A stretch of 64,000 bases of DNA from Brevundimonas sp. (GTDB taxonomy: Bacteria > Pseudomonadota > Alphaproteobacteria > Caulobacterales > Caulobacteraceae), in the NCBI RefSeq assembly GCF_030704825.1, contig NZ_JAUYNX010000003.1, positions 62,001-126,000 on the forward strand, in the 5' to 3' direction. Below the pieces are notes generated by a model. It searched no databases and was not told the DNA's origin. It saw only the letters and a list, made by a program, of their open reading frames with translations. Position numbers and translations under genes: made by a program. Below, piece by piece: positions 33,437 to 41,767 of the stretch. Position 1 is the stretch's first letter. Every line of letters starts with the position of its first letter.

Positions 33437-34339
33437 TCACAGGCTGGTGTCCGTGGGCAGGACCGGGGCCTCGCGCAGCAGGACGATGGCGATGCGCCGG
33501 TTCCCCGCCAGGGTCGGGTCGTCCGGATACAGCGGATCCGAGCCCGCCTTGCCCGAGACCTGGTAGACCCGGTCGGGATCGACCCCCGCGGCCTGGAGGA
33601 TCAGGCGGGAGGCGTTGGCCCGCGCCGACGACAGGGTCCAGTCGTTGGGCCCCGTGGCGCGGTTCGCCCCGGGTGCGGCCGAGGTGTGGCCGGTCACGGA
33701 GATGCGATTGGGCAGCTGGGTGATGACCCGCGAGATGGTCCGCAGCAGCAGCTGGGCGCGCGGGTTCGGGCGGGCGGAGTTCTGCTCGAACATCGAGCGC
33801 CCCTCCTGGTCGACCAGCTGGATGCGCAGGCCTTCGGGGGTCTGGTCGATGATCAGTTGTTTCGACAACTCGGCCAGTTCGGGCATCGACTGCATGGCCT
33901 GGCGCAGCGATTCGGCGGCCGAGGCGAATTCGGCGGCCTCGCGGCGCGCGATCTCCTCGCGCAGGGCCTCCTCGCTGGCGGCGGCGAGATTCTGGCTCTG
34001 GCCGGCCTCGGGCGGGGCGTCGGCCGGGGCCTCGGGGGCGAGCTGGTTGATCACCGACATGGCGCCGGAGCCCTTGGCCCCGTCGTCGCCCAGCGAGGTG
34101 CCGCCCAGGATGCCGCCCGAGCCGGAGGTGGTCTGGGACACGCTGGCCGGGGCGAAATACTCGGCGATGCCGCGCTTCTGCTCCGGGTCGGTCGTGTTGA
34201 TCAGCCACATCAGCAGGAAGAAGGCCATCATGGCGGTGACGAAGTCGGCATAGGCCACCTTCCACGCGCCGCCGTGGTGGCCGCCGCCGACGACCTTCTT
34301 GACCTTCTTGATGAGGATCGGACGATCGCTCAGTGACAT
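33437..34339 (-). CDS. motB: flagellar motor stator protein MotB
   Basis: 300 residues. Cytoplasmic lead-in KKVKKVVGGGHHGGAWKVAY, then the single membrane span ADFVTAMMAFFLLMWLINTT whose aspartate (YADFV) is the proton-binding residue, a plug/linker, and a C-terminal OmpA-like peptidoglycan-binding domain (SVTGHTSA, LSSARANASRLILQAAGVDP, NRRIAIVLL). ATG at 34339 is the conserved start. motA is not adjacent, as is usual in Caulobacterales. Anchors the flagellar stator to the wall. Confidence 0.94.
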   Translation of the reverse strand: MSLSDRPILIKKVKKVVGGGHHGGAWKVAYADFVTAMMAFFLLMWLINTTDPEQKRGIAEYFAPASVSQTTSGSGGILGGTSLGDDGAKGSGAMSVINQLAPEAPADAPPEAGQSQNLAAASEEALREEIARREAAEFASAAESLRQAMQSMPELAELSKQLIIDQTPEGLRIQLVDQEGRSMFEQNSARPNPRAQLLLRTISRVITQLPNRISVTGHTSAAPGANRATGPNDWTLSSARANASRLILQAAGVDPDRVYQVSGKAGSDPLYPDDPTLAGNRRIAIVLLREAPVLPTDTSL

Positions 34340-34454
34340 GGCGGCGCGGCCTCGACGGTGAACTGGTCCCGACGATGGACGGCGCAAGGTTAAGGCGGCG
34401 TTTCCCATACCGCCCGGCCTTGCCGCGAGGCGGAGCCTCGCCTAGTCGTCAGGG

Positions 34455-34952
34455 GTGAGCCAGCCGCCCGATCCCGCCCTCGACATCGCCGCCTACCGTC
34501 GGGCGCTGGGCGGCTTCGCGACCGGCGTCTGCGTGGTGACCGCGCACACGGACGAGGGGCCCTTCGGAATCACGGTCAACTCCTTCACCTCGGTGTCGCT
34601 GACGCCGCCGCTGATTCTCTGGTGCCTGGACCGGGCGTCGTGGCGCCACGACGCCTTCGCCGCGGCCGACCGGTTCGCCGTCCACATGCTGCCGGTCGAG
34701 GACCGCGAAATGTCGGACCGGTTCGCCTGGGGCGTCTGCCGCCTCTCGTCGGACGAGTTCGACAGCTCCAGCCCTGAGCCGCCCCGGCTGAAGAACGCCT
34801 TGACCCGGCTGGACTGCGTCGCCACGGACCGCATCGTCATGGGCGACCATCTGACCATCGTCGGGTCGGTGCGGGCGTTCGAGACCCGGCCCGGCGCGGC
34901 CCTGACCTATTATCGCGGCCGCTACGGCGTCCTTGGAGAGGGCGACGCATGA
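34455..34952 (+). CDS. flavin reductase-domain protein
   Basis: 165 residues: YRRALGGFATGVCVVTAHTD, GITVNSFTSVSLTPPLILWC, FAVHMLPVEDREMSDRFA, and C-terminal IVGSVRAFETRPGAALTYYRGRYG. This is the FMN-binding split-barrel flavin reductase fold used to supply reduced flavin to monooxygenases or as an FMN reductase. Start GTG at 34455; the stop overlaps the next gene by ATGA. No partner monooxygenase is visible nearby. Confidence 0.9.
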   Translation: MSQPPDPALDIAAYRRALGGFATGVCVVTAHTDEGPFGITVNSFTSVSLTPPLILWCLDRASWRHDAFAAADRFAVHMLPVEDREMSDRFAWGVCRLSSDEFDSSSPEPPRLKNALTRLDCVATDRIVMGDHLTIVGSVRAFETRPGAALTYYRGRYGVLGEGDA

Positions 34953-35818
34953 AGATCGGTTTTGCGGGACTGGGCGTCATGGGCGCGGCGATGGCCCGGC
35001 ATCTGGTTCAGGCGGGTCACGAGGTGACGGGCTTCAATCGCTCGCCGGACAAGGCGCGCGCCTGGGCCGAAGCGACCGGCGGACGGTTCGGCGCCACGAT
35101 CGCGGAGGCCGCCGCGGCGGCCGACCTGTTCGTGCTCTGCGTCGGCAACGACGAGGACGTGCGCCAGGTCGTGACCGAGGCTCTGCCGCACCTGGCAGAA
35201 GGGGCCGTGGTCGTCGACCACACCACCACTTCGGCCAGGATCGCGCGCGAAATGGCGGCGTTGGCGACGGGCCAGGGCCGCGCCTTCATCGATGCGCCGG
35301 TGTCGGGCGGGCAGGCGGGAGCGGAGAACGGCCAGCTCAGCGTCATGGCCGGCGGCGGCGCCACGGCCCTTGAGCGGATTCAGCCCGTGCTGGCGGCCTA
35401 TTCGAAGGCGGTCAAACACATGGGACCGTCGGGCTCGGGCCAGCTGACCAAGATGGTCAACCAGATCGCCATCGCCGGCGTCGTCCAGGGACTGGCGGAG
35501 GCGGTGCATTTCGCGCAGGTCGCCGGCCTCGACACCGACGCGGTCTATGAGGCCGTGTCCAAAGGCGCCGCGCAGTCGTGGCAGATGGACAACCGCTGGA
35601 AGACCATGGCGCGAGGCGAGTTCGAATTCGGCTTCGCCGTGGACTGGATGCGCAAGGATCTTGGGCTTGTGCTGGAGGAAGGCCGGGCCAACGGGGCGCA
35701 TCTGGCGCTGACGGCGCTGGTGGATCAATTCTATTCGGAGGTTCAGGCGATGGGCGGATCGCGCTGGGATACGTCCAGCCTGGCCGCCCGGTTGCAGGAC
35801 CCGGGCGCAAAGCGCTGA
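34949..35818 (+). CDS. NAD(P)-dependent beta-hydroxyacid dehydrogenase
   Basis: 289 residues: KIGFAGLGVMGAAMARHLVQ (Rossmann GxGxMG), VVDHTTTSARIAREMAA, DAPVSGGQAGAENGQLSVMA (substrate-binding signature), GPSGSGQLTKMVNQIAIAG with the catalytic lysine in TKMVNQ. This is the 3-hydroxyisobutyrate/tartronate semialdehyde/glyoxylate reductase family. The exact substrate cannot be told. ATGA overlap with the flavin reductase gene shows they share a transcript. Confidence 0.92.
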   Translation: MKIGFAGLGVMGAAMARHLVQAGHEVTGFNRSPDKARAWAEATGGRFGATIAEAAAAADLFVLCVGNDEDVRQVVTEALPHLAEGAVVVDHTTTSARIAREMAALATGQGRAFIDAPVSGGQAGAENGQLSVMAGGGATALERIQPVLAAYSKAVKHMGPSGSGQLTKMVNQIAIAGVVQGLAEAVHFAQVAGLDTDAVYEAVSKGAAQSWQMDNRWKTMARGEFEFGFAVDWMRKDLGLVLEEGRANGAHLALTALVDQFYSEVQAMGGSRWDTSSLAARLQDPGAKR

Positions 35819-35844
35819 TACGCCTGAACCCACGCCTGTCATTT

Positions 35845-35864
35845 CGCATAATATCTCTTATGCG
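35845..35864. promoter_or_regulatory. AT-rich perfect inverted repeat between convergent genes
   Basis: CGCATAA-TATCTC-TTATGCG has seven perfect pairs and lies 26 bases after the dehydrogenase stop and 28 bases before the end of the convergent protease gene. It lacks a T-run but is flanked by ATTT and CAAACAA. A weak bidirectional terminator is plausible; a protein site is possible. Confidence 0.4.
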
Positions 35865-35892
35865 CAAACAATAGCCCCGGGGATTGTTCCAC

Positions 35893-36720
35893 CTACGGCC
35901 CCTCTTCCCCGGCGTCCGCGGCGTCCAGCAGGGCTATCGCCTCCCGCACGTAGCCGGCGTGGGCCACCAGGCCGATGCCCAGCGGCTCGTCCGCCGGCCG
36001 GACCTCCGATGTCAGGACGCCGGCGATGAACGGATGATCCGGCTGGGCCGTGCCTGGCAGTTTCCGGGCCGCCGGCGTCCAGAAGACCGGACCGCCGGAG
36101 TTTCCAGGAAACACAGGGAAATCAAGTAGGAAAACAGGAAAGTTCTCGACCGGCGTCAGCGGCCAGGACGCGATCCGCCCCGCCCGCAGGATCGGAAATC
36201 CCGCCGTATTGGACGAGTAGCCCCTTGGAAAACCCAGGGTCAGAAGTTCGTCGCCCGGCCCCACCTGCCAGCTGTCGAGATCCTCGCCGCTGGCCAGCCA
36301 CCCCAGCGGAATGGCGGCGCGGGCGAAGACCGGCGGAGCCGAAACCTCCATGACGGCGATGTCCCGTTCCGGATGCCGGGTCCAGACCGGTGCGCCGGCC
36401 TCGTCGCGGATGCGCAGGGGTTCCGGCGCGAAACGCCAGCCGCCGCCGGGCGCCTCGATCCGCCATCCGACCCGCGCCTCGGGCAAGGCCATGCCATCGA
36501 GCACGTGATGGGCGGTGACCAGCACGGTGCGCGGCGATCCGTCGGGCCTCGGCGCGGCGATCAGGAAGGCCGTGCCGACCCTTCGCGTCGAATCGCCATT
36601 GTTCTGGTCGATCTGCACCGTGGCGCCGATCAGGCCGACGGTCAGGTCCCAGACCGGCGCGGCGAGGCCCGCGATCGGCGGTTCCTGCGAGATCTCGGGG
36701 GGCGTCTGAAGGTCGAACAT
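35893..36720 (-). CDS. trypsin-like serine protease
   Basis: 275 residues without a clear signal peptide. Chymotrypsin-fold triad: histidine in VLVTAHHVLDG, aspartate in HPERDIAVMEVSAP, serine in FPVFPGNSGGPVFW. No PDZ domain follows, so it is not a DegP-type protein. The N-terminus MFDLQTPPEISQEPPIAGLA gives no localisation hint, which is odd for an S1 protease. Substrate unknown; it lies convergent to the dehydrogenase and divergent to the prolyl-oligopeptidase gene. Confidence 0.87.
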   Translation of the reverse strand: MFDLQTPPEISQEPPIAGLAAPVWDLTVGLIGATVQIDQNNGDSTRRVGTAFLIAAPRPDGSPRTVLVTAHHVLDGMALPEARVGWRIEAPGGGWRFAPEPLRIRDEAGAPVWTRHPERDIAVMEVSAPPVFARAAIPLGWLASGEDLDSWQVGPGDELLTLGFPRGYSSNTAGFPILRAGRIASWPLTPVENFPVFLLDFPVFPGNSGGPVFWTPAARKLPGTAQPDHPFIAGVLTSEVRPADEPLGIGLVAHAGYVREAIALLDAADAGEEGP

Positions 36721-36807
36721 CGTCCCCTATCCGGCCAGCGGCGTTTGTTCATTTGACGGCGAGCTGTCCGGGCGCACAAGGTCCGCCGTCATTTCGGGGA
36801 CCGTCTG

Positions 36808-38988
36808 ATGAATCGCCGCGATCTTCTCGCCACCACGGCCGCCGCCCTGGCGGCGTCCGCCCTTCCCGTTCACGCCCGCACAGCCGGAGTTTCGATGCCG
36901 CAAGCCACGCCCGTCCCTCCGGTCGCGAAGAAGATCCCGGTGACCATCGAACAGCTGGGCCGGACCCGCACCGACGACTATCAGTGGATGAAGGACGACA
37001 ACTGGCAGGCGGTGCTGCGCGACCCGACCCTGATCAAGGCCGACGTCAAGGAGCACCTCGAGGCCGAGAACGCCTATCGCGAAGCCATGATGGCCTCGAC
37101 CCTGCCCCTTCAGACGGCGATGTTCGGGGAGATGAAGGGGCGGATCAAGGAGGCGGACAGCTCGGTCCCCTCCCCGGACGGCGCCTGGGAGTATTTCGTC
37201 GAATACCGGACCGGCGAGCAGCACCCGCGCTATATGCGGAAGCCCCGCGGAGCCGCCGGCGAGGCGCAACTGCTCCTCGACGCCAACGCCCTGGCCGAGG
37301 GCAAGGCCTATTCGGAAGTCTCGAACGCCGACCACAGTCCCGATCACGGCCTGTTCGCCTATGCCGAGGACGCCCAGGGCTCCGAGGTGCACCAGATTTT
37401 CGTCAAGGATCTGACGACCGGCGAGGTTCTGCCCGATCCGATCGGCTCGGCCATCGGCGACTTCACCTTCTCGCCCGACAGCCAGTGGATCTTCTGGACC
37501 AACCGCGACGACAACGGCCGGCCGGACAAGATCTTCCGACGGCCGGCCCGCGGCGGCGAGACGACCCTGGTCTACGAAGAGGCCGACGACGGCATGTTCC
37601 TCAGCGTCGGCCGAACCGCCGACGACGCCTTCGTCGTCATCTCGATCGCCAACCAGGAAACCTCGGAGGCCAGGATCATCCCCGCCGCCGCGCCGACGGC
37701 GACGCCGGTCGTGCTGGAGCCGAGGCATGTCGGGCGGCTGTACGAGGCTGACCACTGGGGCGACCGCTGGGTGATCCGCACCAACGCCGACGATTCGATC
37801 GACTTCAAGATCGTCGAGGCCGCGACCGAGACCCCCGGCAAGGACAAGTGGCGCGACCTCGTCCCGCACACGCCGGGCCGCTACATCGAGGGCATGGCCT
37901 TGGTGAAGGATTATATCGGCCGCCAGGAACGGGCCGACGCCAATACGAAGATCGTCATCCGCGACCGCTCGGGCGCCGAGCACGAGATCGCAGTGGATGA
38001 ACCCGCCTATTCCCTGTCGCTGGGCGGGGCGTCGGAGTTCGACACGACCGTCATGCGCTACGGCTACAACTCGCCATCCACGCCGACCTCGACCTATGAC
38101 TACGACCTGGCGACGCGCGAACGGACCCTGCGCAAGGTTCAGGAGGTGCCGTCCGGTCACGATCCGGCCGACTATGTGGTCGAGCGGCTGAACGCTCCGG
38201 CCGCTGACGGCGAACTGGTGCCGGTGACCGTGCTGCGCCGCAAGTCGACGCCGGTCGACGGTTCCGCGCCTGTACTCCTGTACGGCTACGGCTCCTATGG
38301 AAGCCCGATCCCGGCCAGCTTCTCGACCAACCGGCTGTCGCTGGTGGACCGGGGCTGGATCTACGCCATCGCGCATGTCCGGGGCGGATCCGACAAGGGT
38401 TGGAACTGGTTCCTGACGGCCAGGCGAATGACCAAGAAGAATACCTTCACCGACTTCATCGCCGCGGCGGAGCACCTGATCTCGCGCGACTACGCCAGGG
38501 CCGGCCACATCGTCGCCGAGGGCCGCTCCGCCGGCGGCATGCTGATGGGCGCGATCAACAACATGCGGCCCGACCTGTGGGCCGGCGTCATCGGCGGCGT
38601 GCCCTTCGTCGACGTGATCAACACCATGAGCGACACCAGCCTGCCGCTGACGCCGCCGGAATGGCCGGAATGGGGCAATCCCATCGAGGACCCCGAGGCC
38701 TACGACTATATGATGAGCTACAGCCCCTACGACCAGGTCCGGCCGATGGCCTATCCGGCGGTTCTGGCGACCGGCGGCCTGTCGGACCCCCGCGTGACCT
38801 ATTGGGAGCCCGAGAAATGGGTGGCGAAGCTGCGTCCCGCCACGACGTCGGGCCGGCCGATCCTGCTGAAGATCAATATGGAGGCCGGCCACGCCGGATC
38901 GTCCGGGCGGTTCGACTATCTGAAGGAGGTCGCCCACGACTACGCCTTCGCGGTCTGGGCGATCGAGAAGGGCTGGGAGCGGGCCTGA
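36808..38988 (+). CDS. exported prolyl oligopeptidase-family S9A peptidase (oligopeptidase B-like)
   Basis: 726 residues. A Tat-type leader MNRRDLLATTAAALAASALP precedes a seven-bladed propeller (about 60-470) and the hydrolase domain. The catalytic serine is S574 in EGRSAGGMLMG, the aspartate D660 in GGLSDPRVTYWEPEKW, the histidine H695 in EAGHAGSSGRFD. GYGSYGSPIPASFSTNRLSL and the YWEPEKWVAKLR region point to oligopeptidase B, which cleaves after basic residues. The Tat leader suggests periplasmic action, unlike cytosolic PtrB of E. coli. Confidence 0.92.
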   Translation: MNRRDLLATTAAALAASALPVHARTAGVSMPQATPVPPVAKKIPVTIEQLGRTRTDDYQWMKDDNWQAVLRDPTLIKADVKEHLEAENAYREAMMASTLPLQTAMFGEMKGRIKEADSSVPSPDGAWEYFVEYRTGEQHPRYMRKPRGAAGEAQLLLDANALAEGKAYSEVSNADHSPDHGLFAYAEDAQGSEVHQIFVKDLTTGEVLPDPIGSAIGDFTFSPDSQWIFWTNRDDNGRPDKIFRRPARGGETTLVYEEADDGMFLSVGRTADDAFVVISIANQETSEARIIPAAAPTATPVVLEPRHVGRLYEADHWGDRWVIRTNADDSIDFKIVEAATETPGKDKWRDLVPHTPGRYIEGMALVKDYIGRQERADANTKIVIRDRSGAEHEIAVDEPAYSLSLGGASEFDTTVMRYGYNSPSTPTSTYDYDLATRERTLRKVQEVPSGHDPADYVVERLNAPAADGELVPVTVLRRKSTPVDGSAPVLLYGYGSYGSPIPASFSTNRLSLVDRGWIYAIAHVRGGSDKGWNWFLTARRMTKKNTFTDFIAAAEHLISRDYARAGHIVAEGRSAGGMLMGAINNMRPDLWAGVIGGVPFVDVINTMSDTSLPLTPPEWPEWGNPIEDPEAYDYMMSYSPYDQVRPMAYPAVLATGGLSDPRVTYWEPEKWVAKLRPATTSGRPILLKINMEAGHAGSSGRFDYLKEVAHDYAFAVWAIEKGWERA

Positions 38989-38997
38989 CCCGTTATT

Positions 38998-39459
38998 CTA
39001 GGGGTCGAGATTCCAGGTGTAGGGGCCGGCTTCCTCGGCGTGCATGACCACGAAATTGCGGGTCTCGTAGCCGGCCGGACAGGTGTCGCCGCCGTCGGAC
39101 CAGAAGGCGTAGGGACCGGGGTACTGGACGCACAGGGGGTGGTTGCCCGACCACGTCAGGCCCGAACCGTCCAGGGTGTCGCCATACAGGTAGAAGTTGG
39201 CGTTGTCGGTCGCGACCAGATCGGTGCAGACGCCATTGGCCACCTCGTACCAGCCCCGGTTGATGAACCGGCCGGCGCCGACCTCGACATAGGATATGGC
39301 CACGCTGCCGTTTCGACCGCTTCGGTTGCAGACCTTGATGTCGACGGTCGCGGCGGCCGGCGCCGCGGCCATGCCCGGCTTGCTTTGCGAGGCAGCCAGG
39401 CCGGGCGCGCCCGTGACCAGCGACGCGGCGATGGCCGCGACGACGAGACGTGTTTTCAT
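38998..39459 (-). CDS. secreted DUF1036-domain protein
   Basis: 153 residues with a signal peptide (MKTRLVVAAIAASLVTGAPG). The body IKVCNRSGRNGSVAISYVEV, FINRGWYEVANGVCTDLVAT, FYLYGDTLDG ... CVQYPGPYAFWSDG fits DUF1036, small exported beta-rich proteins with W-x-x-V/I and paired cysteines. The C-terminus (ETRNFVVMHAEEAGPYTWNL) is conserved in appearance. Function unknown. It ends ten bases from the oligopeptidase stop, convergent. Confidence 0.8.
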   Translation of the reverse strand: MKTRLVVAAIAASLVTGAPGLAASQSKPGMAAAPAAATVDIKVCNRSGRNGSVAISYVEVGAGRFINRGWYEVANGVCTDLVATDNANFYLYGDTLDGSGLTWSGNHPLCVQYPGPYAFWSDGGDTCPAGYETRNFVVMHAEEAGPYTWNLDP

Positions 39460-39554
39460 GATCCCCTCTCCCGGATTTCCGAACCACGCTATCAAACCGC
39501 CGGCCCGCCGCCACTGACGGTTGCTGACGGCCCGGTCATATGGAGACTGACGTG

Positions 39555-40112
39555 ATGAGCCTGACGCTGCGCGACGCAACGGAAAGCGACCTGCCCGCCA
39601 TCGCCGCCCTGTACGCCCGCGAGGTCCTGGGCGGGACGGCGACCTTCGAGACGACGCCGCCGACGCTGGAGGAGATGGCGTTGCGGTTCGCGGCGGTGAG
39701 GCGCCACGGCCTGCCCTGGCTGGTGGCCACGGTCGACGGCCGGTTCGCCGGCTACGCCTATGCCTCGCCTTTCCGACCCCGGCCCGCCTATCGCTACGGC
39801 GTCGAGGCGTCGATCTATGTGGAGGAGGACGCGCGCGGCCGCGGCGTGGGGCGGGCCCTGCTCGAGACATTGATCGAGCGGACGCGAACCCTGGGACTGC
39901 GCCACGTCATCGGCGCGATCAGCGATAGCGACACCAGCGCCGCGTCGGTCGGCCTGCACAGGGCGATGGGGTTCCGGGAGGCGGGGGTCTATCGCCAGGT
40001 CGGCTGGAAATTCGAACGCTGGCTGGATGTCACCCTGATGCAGCTGGACCTCGATCCCGAGGGCAGGCCGCCCACCTCGCCGGGGCTCGATCTGGCGGGC
40101 GGGCTGGCCTGA
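39555..40112 (+). CDS. GNAT acetyltransferase, phosphinothricin/methionine sulfoximine type
   Basis: 185 residues: LTLRDATESDLPAIAALYAR, TATFETTPPTLEEMALRF, GLPWLVATVDGRFAGYAYAS, FRPRPAYRYGVEASIYVEED, ARGRGVGRALLETLIERTR (acetyl-CoA loop), SVGLHRAMGFREAGVYRQVG and KFERWLDVTLMQLDL. This pattern matches the Pat/Bar/MddA group that acetylates phosphinothricin or methionine sulfoximine. ATG at 39555 has GGAG nine bases upstream and is preferred to ATG at 39540. Physiological substrate uncertain. Confidence 0.9.
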   Translation: MSLTLRDATESDLPAIAALYAREVLGGTATFETTPPTLEEMALRFAAVRRHGLPWLVATVDGRFAGYAYASPFRPRPAYRYGVEASIYVEEDARGRGVGRALLETLIERTRTLGLRHVIGAISDSDTSAASVGLHRAMGFREAGVYRQVGWKFERWLDVTLMQLDLDPEGRPPTSPGLDLAGGLA

Positions 40113-40127
40113 GACGGGGAGCGCCCT

Positions 40128-40583
40128 TCAGTGCGGCGCGATGTCGGATGGCGGCGTGGTCAGCCAGGGCGCGAGCCGGAACCTGCGGGGCGTGTCGCCC
40201 AGGGTGCGGTGCAGGATGAACTGCCGTGCGAAGGCGATGACGGCGCGGATCGTCGCCTCGTCGAACGGCTTGGACACCGCGCCCAGGGCGCCGGCGAAGC
40301 CGTCCGGAATCTGTTCGGGATTTGCGGTCAGGAAGATCACGGCGCTGCCGTATTCGCCGACCAGACGCCGGGCGATCCCCGGCCCGGTCATGCCGTCCAG
40401 CAGGTTGACGTCAACCAGGGCCAGGTCGGGCCGCTCGCGCTCGGCGACGGCGAAGGCGCTGGTCTGGTCCATGGCGCAGCCGACGACCTCGCAGCCGGAT
40501 TCGCCCAGCACCAGTTCCAGCTCCATGGCGAGGAGGGCCTGATCCTCGACGATCATGACCCGAAGGTCGGGCGGCTCGGTCAC
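40128..40583 (-). CDS. single-domain response regulator
   Basis: 151 residues with one receiver domain: RVMIVEDQALLAMELELVLG (acidic pocket), LALVDVNLLDGMTGPGIA with the phospho-accepting aspartate in LVDVNLL, IFLTANP, and the conserved lysine in AVSKPFDEATI. The tail of about 25 residues has no output domain. GTG at 40583 follows GGGGGAG by five bases. The gene is divergent from a kinase-like gene 130 bases away, suggesting the two are partners. Confidence 0.9.
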   Translation of the reverse strand: MTEPPDLRVMIVEDQALLAMELELVLGESGCEVVGCAMDQTSAFAVAERERPDLALVDVNLLDGMTGPGIARRLVGEYGSAVIFLTANPEQIPDGFAGALGAVSKPFDEATIRAVIAFARQFILHRTLGDTPRRFRLAPWLTTPPSDIAPH

Positions 40584-40713
40584 GAACACTCCCCCCGCGC
40601 TAACCAGACGCCTTAACACTGATGTGTCGGTTAACGGACAGACCAACGCCCGATTGGCCATCCGGTTCGATTTGAGGTAAGAAAAGCCCGCACTTTCAAG
40701 TGTCGGGGGAATA

Positions 40714-41316
40714 ATGGGCACGGCGTCCGGCGATCGAATCGTCGAGCTTCAAGGGCAGACGCCGGGCGGGTATCGGCTGCTGCAGATCCTTGTCGGAATC
40801 CGGTTGCGCAGCGTCGCCGACCCCGAGAGCGTGCGGCATCTGACGTGGCTGAGCGACATCGCCGCGGCCATGGAATTGATCAGCCGGCGGATGACCGGGG
40901 ACGGTCCGGTCGACTTCGTCGGCTATCTTGAGGACGTGGCGGCCTTCTGGAGCCGCGTTTGCGAGGGTCGGGCCATCCGGCTGGACGTGAGGGGCCAGGC
41001 GGCCCTCCTGCCCGACAGCCACCTGCTGCCGCTCGCCATCATCACCCATGAGCTGATTTCCAACGCCTGCCGCCACGCCTTCCCGGACGGCCGGCGCGGC
41101 TCCATCGCGGTGGCTTTCTCCCGCGCCGTGGGCGGGGTCAGCCTGGTGGTGCGCGATTCGGGCGTCGGGGCGGAGCCGCTGACCCCGGGCGAGGGCCTGG
41201 CCGTGGTGCAGGGCCTGGTCGAACACCTGGGAGGGTCGATGAACATCGAGACCGCCCCGAACGCCGGCGTCGGCGTGCGCATCCGCCTGCCTCTGGAAGG
41301 CGCCTCGACGCATTAG
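40714..41316 (+). CDS. HATPase-domain protein, degenerate histidine kinase or phosphotransferase
   Basis: 200 residues. The C-terminal half is a HATPase domain: LPLAIITHELISNACRHAFP (N box), SLVVRDSGVGAEPL (G1), GEGLAVVQGLVEHLGGSMNI (G2). The N-terminal helix pair GGYRLLQILVGIRLRS ... VRHLTWLSDIAAAMELI looks like the HisKA_2/HWE dimerisation domain, but the usual H-R-V-K-N phosphoacceptor motif is missing (QTPGGYRLLQ in its place). It may be a pseudokinase, a ChpT-like carrier or use another residue. Divergent from the receiver gene. Confidence 0.8.
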   Translation: MGTASGDRIVELQGQTPGGYRLLQILVGIRLRSVADPESVRHLTWLSDIAAAMELISRRMTGDGPVDFVGYLEDVAAFWSRVCEGRAIRLDVRGQAALLPDSHLLPLAIITHELISNACRHAFPDGRRGSIAVAFSRAVGGVSLVVRDSGVGAEPLTPGEGLAVVQGLVEHLGGSMNIETAPNAGVGVRIRLPLEGASTH

Positions 41317-41376
41317 CGCGACCGTTCCTCGCGTCCTGAAGCCTGTCGGGAACCTGATCCGGTCAGCGGGCGGGGA

Positions 41377-41450
41377 TGGCTGGGGAACTAGGACTCGAAC
41401 CTAGAATGACGGTACCAAAAACCGGAGTGTTACCATTACACCATTCCCCA
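41377..41450 (-). tRNA. tRNA-Gln (anticodon TTG)
   Basis: Read leftward: acceptor stem TGGGGAA/TTCCCCA, D stem GTGT/ACAC, anticodon loop TTTTGGT with TTG at its centre, T arm CTAGG-TTCGAGT-CCTAG, discriminator G and encoded CCA (41377-41379). All arms form, except that the outer pair of the anticodon stem (CCGGT/ACCGT) is a C-T mismatch. T1-A72 is typical of glutamine tRNAs. Confidence 0.96.
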
Positions 41451-41492
41451 GCAGGTCCGGCGCGTCCGGAGCCGAAGCGCCGGAAGGCGGTC

Positions 41493-41521
41493 GAGATACG
41501 CGAAGGCCGCAGGCGATGCAA
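41493..41521 (-). promoter_or_regulatory. candidate promoter for tRNA-Gln
   Basis: On the minus strand TTGCAT (41521-41516) and TATCTC (41498-41493) are spaced by 17 bases and would start transcription about 35 bases before the tRNA. Assigned by eye. Confidence 0.4.
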
Positions 41522-41563
41522 CACCCGCCGAATTGACTATTTTCAATCGCCTCGTTTCCTCGC

Positions 41564-41592
41564 TTGCGGCCTCCAAACCCCGTCGTTATAAG
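41564..41592 (+). promoter_or_regulatory. promoter for tRNA-Pro
   Basis: TTGCGG at 41564-41569 and TATAAG at 41587-41592 have exactly 17 bases between them, 14 bases before the tRNA 5' end. This is a good sigma70-type match in GC-rich surroundings. Confidence 0.55.
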
Positions 41593-41606
41593 CCGCGTCC
41601 TCAAGT

Positions 41607-41683
41607 CGGAGTGTGGCTCAGTCTGGTAGAGCACTGCGTTCGGGACGCAGGGGTCGTAGGTTCGAATCCTATCACTCCGACCA
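41607..41683 (+). tRNA. tRNA-Pro (anticodon CGG)
   Basis: Acceptor stem CGGAGTG/CACTCCG, anticodon arm CTGCG-TTCGGGA-CGCAG with anticodon CGG, T arm GTAGG-TTCGAAT-CCTAT, discriminator A and encoded CCA (41681-41683). All arms fold; the first pair C1-G72 is the known proline identity element in bacteria. Confidence 0.97.
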
Positions 41684-41767
41684 ATATCCTTCCGGCGCTG
41701 TCGCGCGCCGCGCGGCGACCCGCTTTGCGGGCGCCGAAAGAGGTTTCCCGGCCTCGTTTCCTTTCCC

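Noticed and set aside
36727..38937. Open frame of about 740 codons opposite the oligopeptidase gene
   Set aside because: Antisense to a gene with an intact catalytic triad; no domain is seen.
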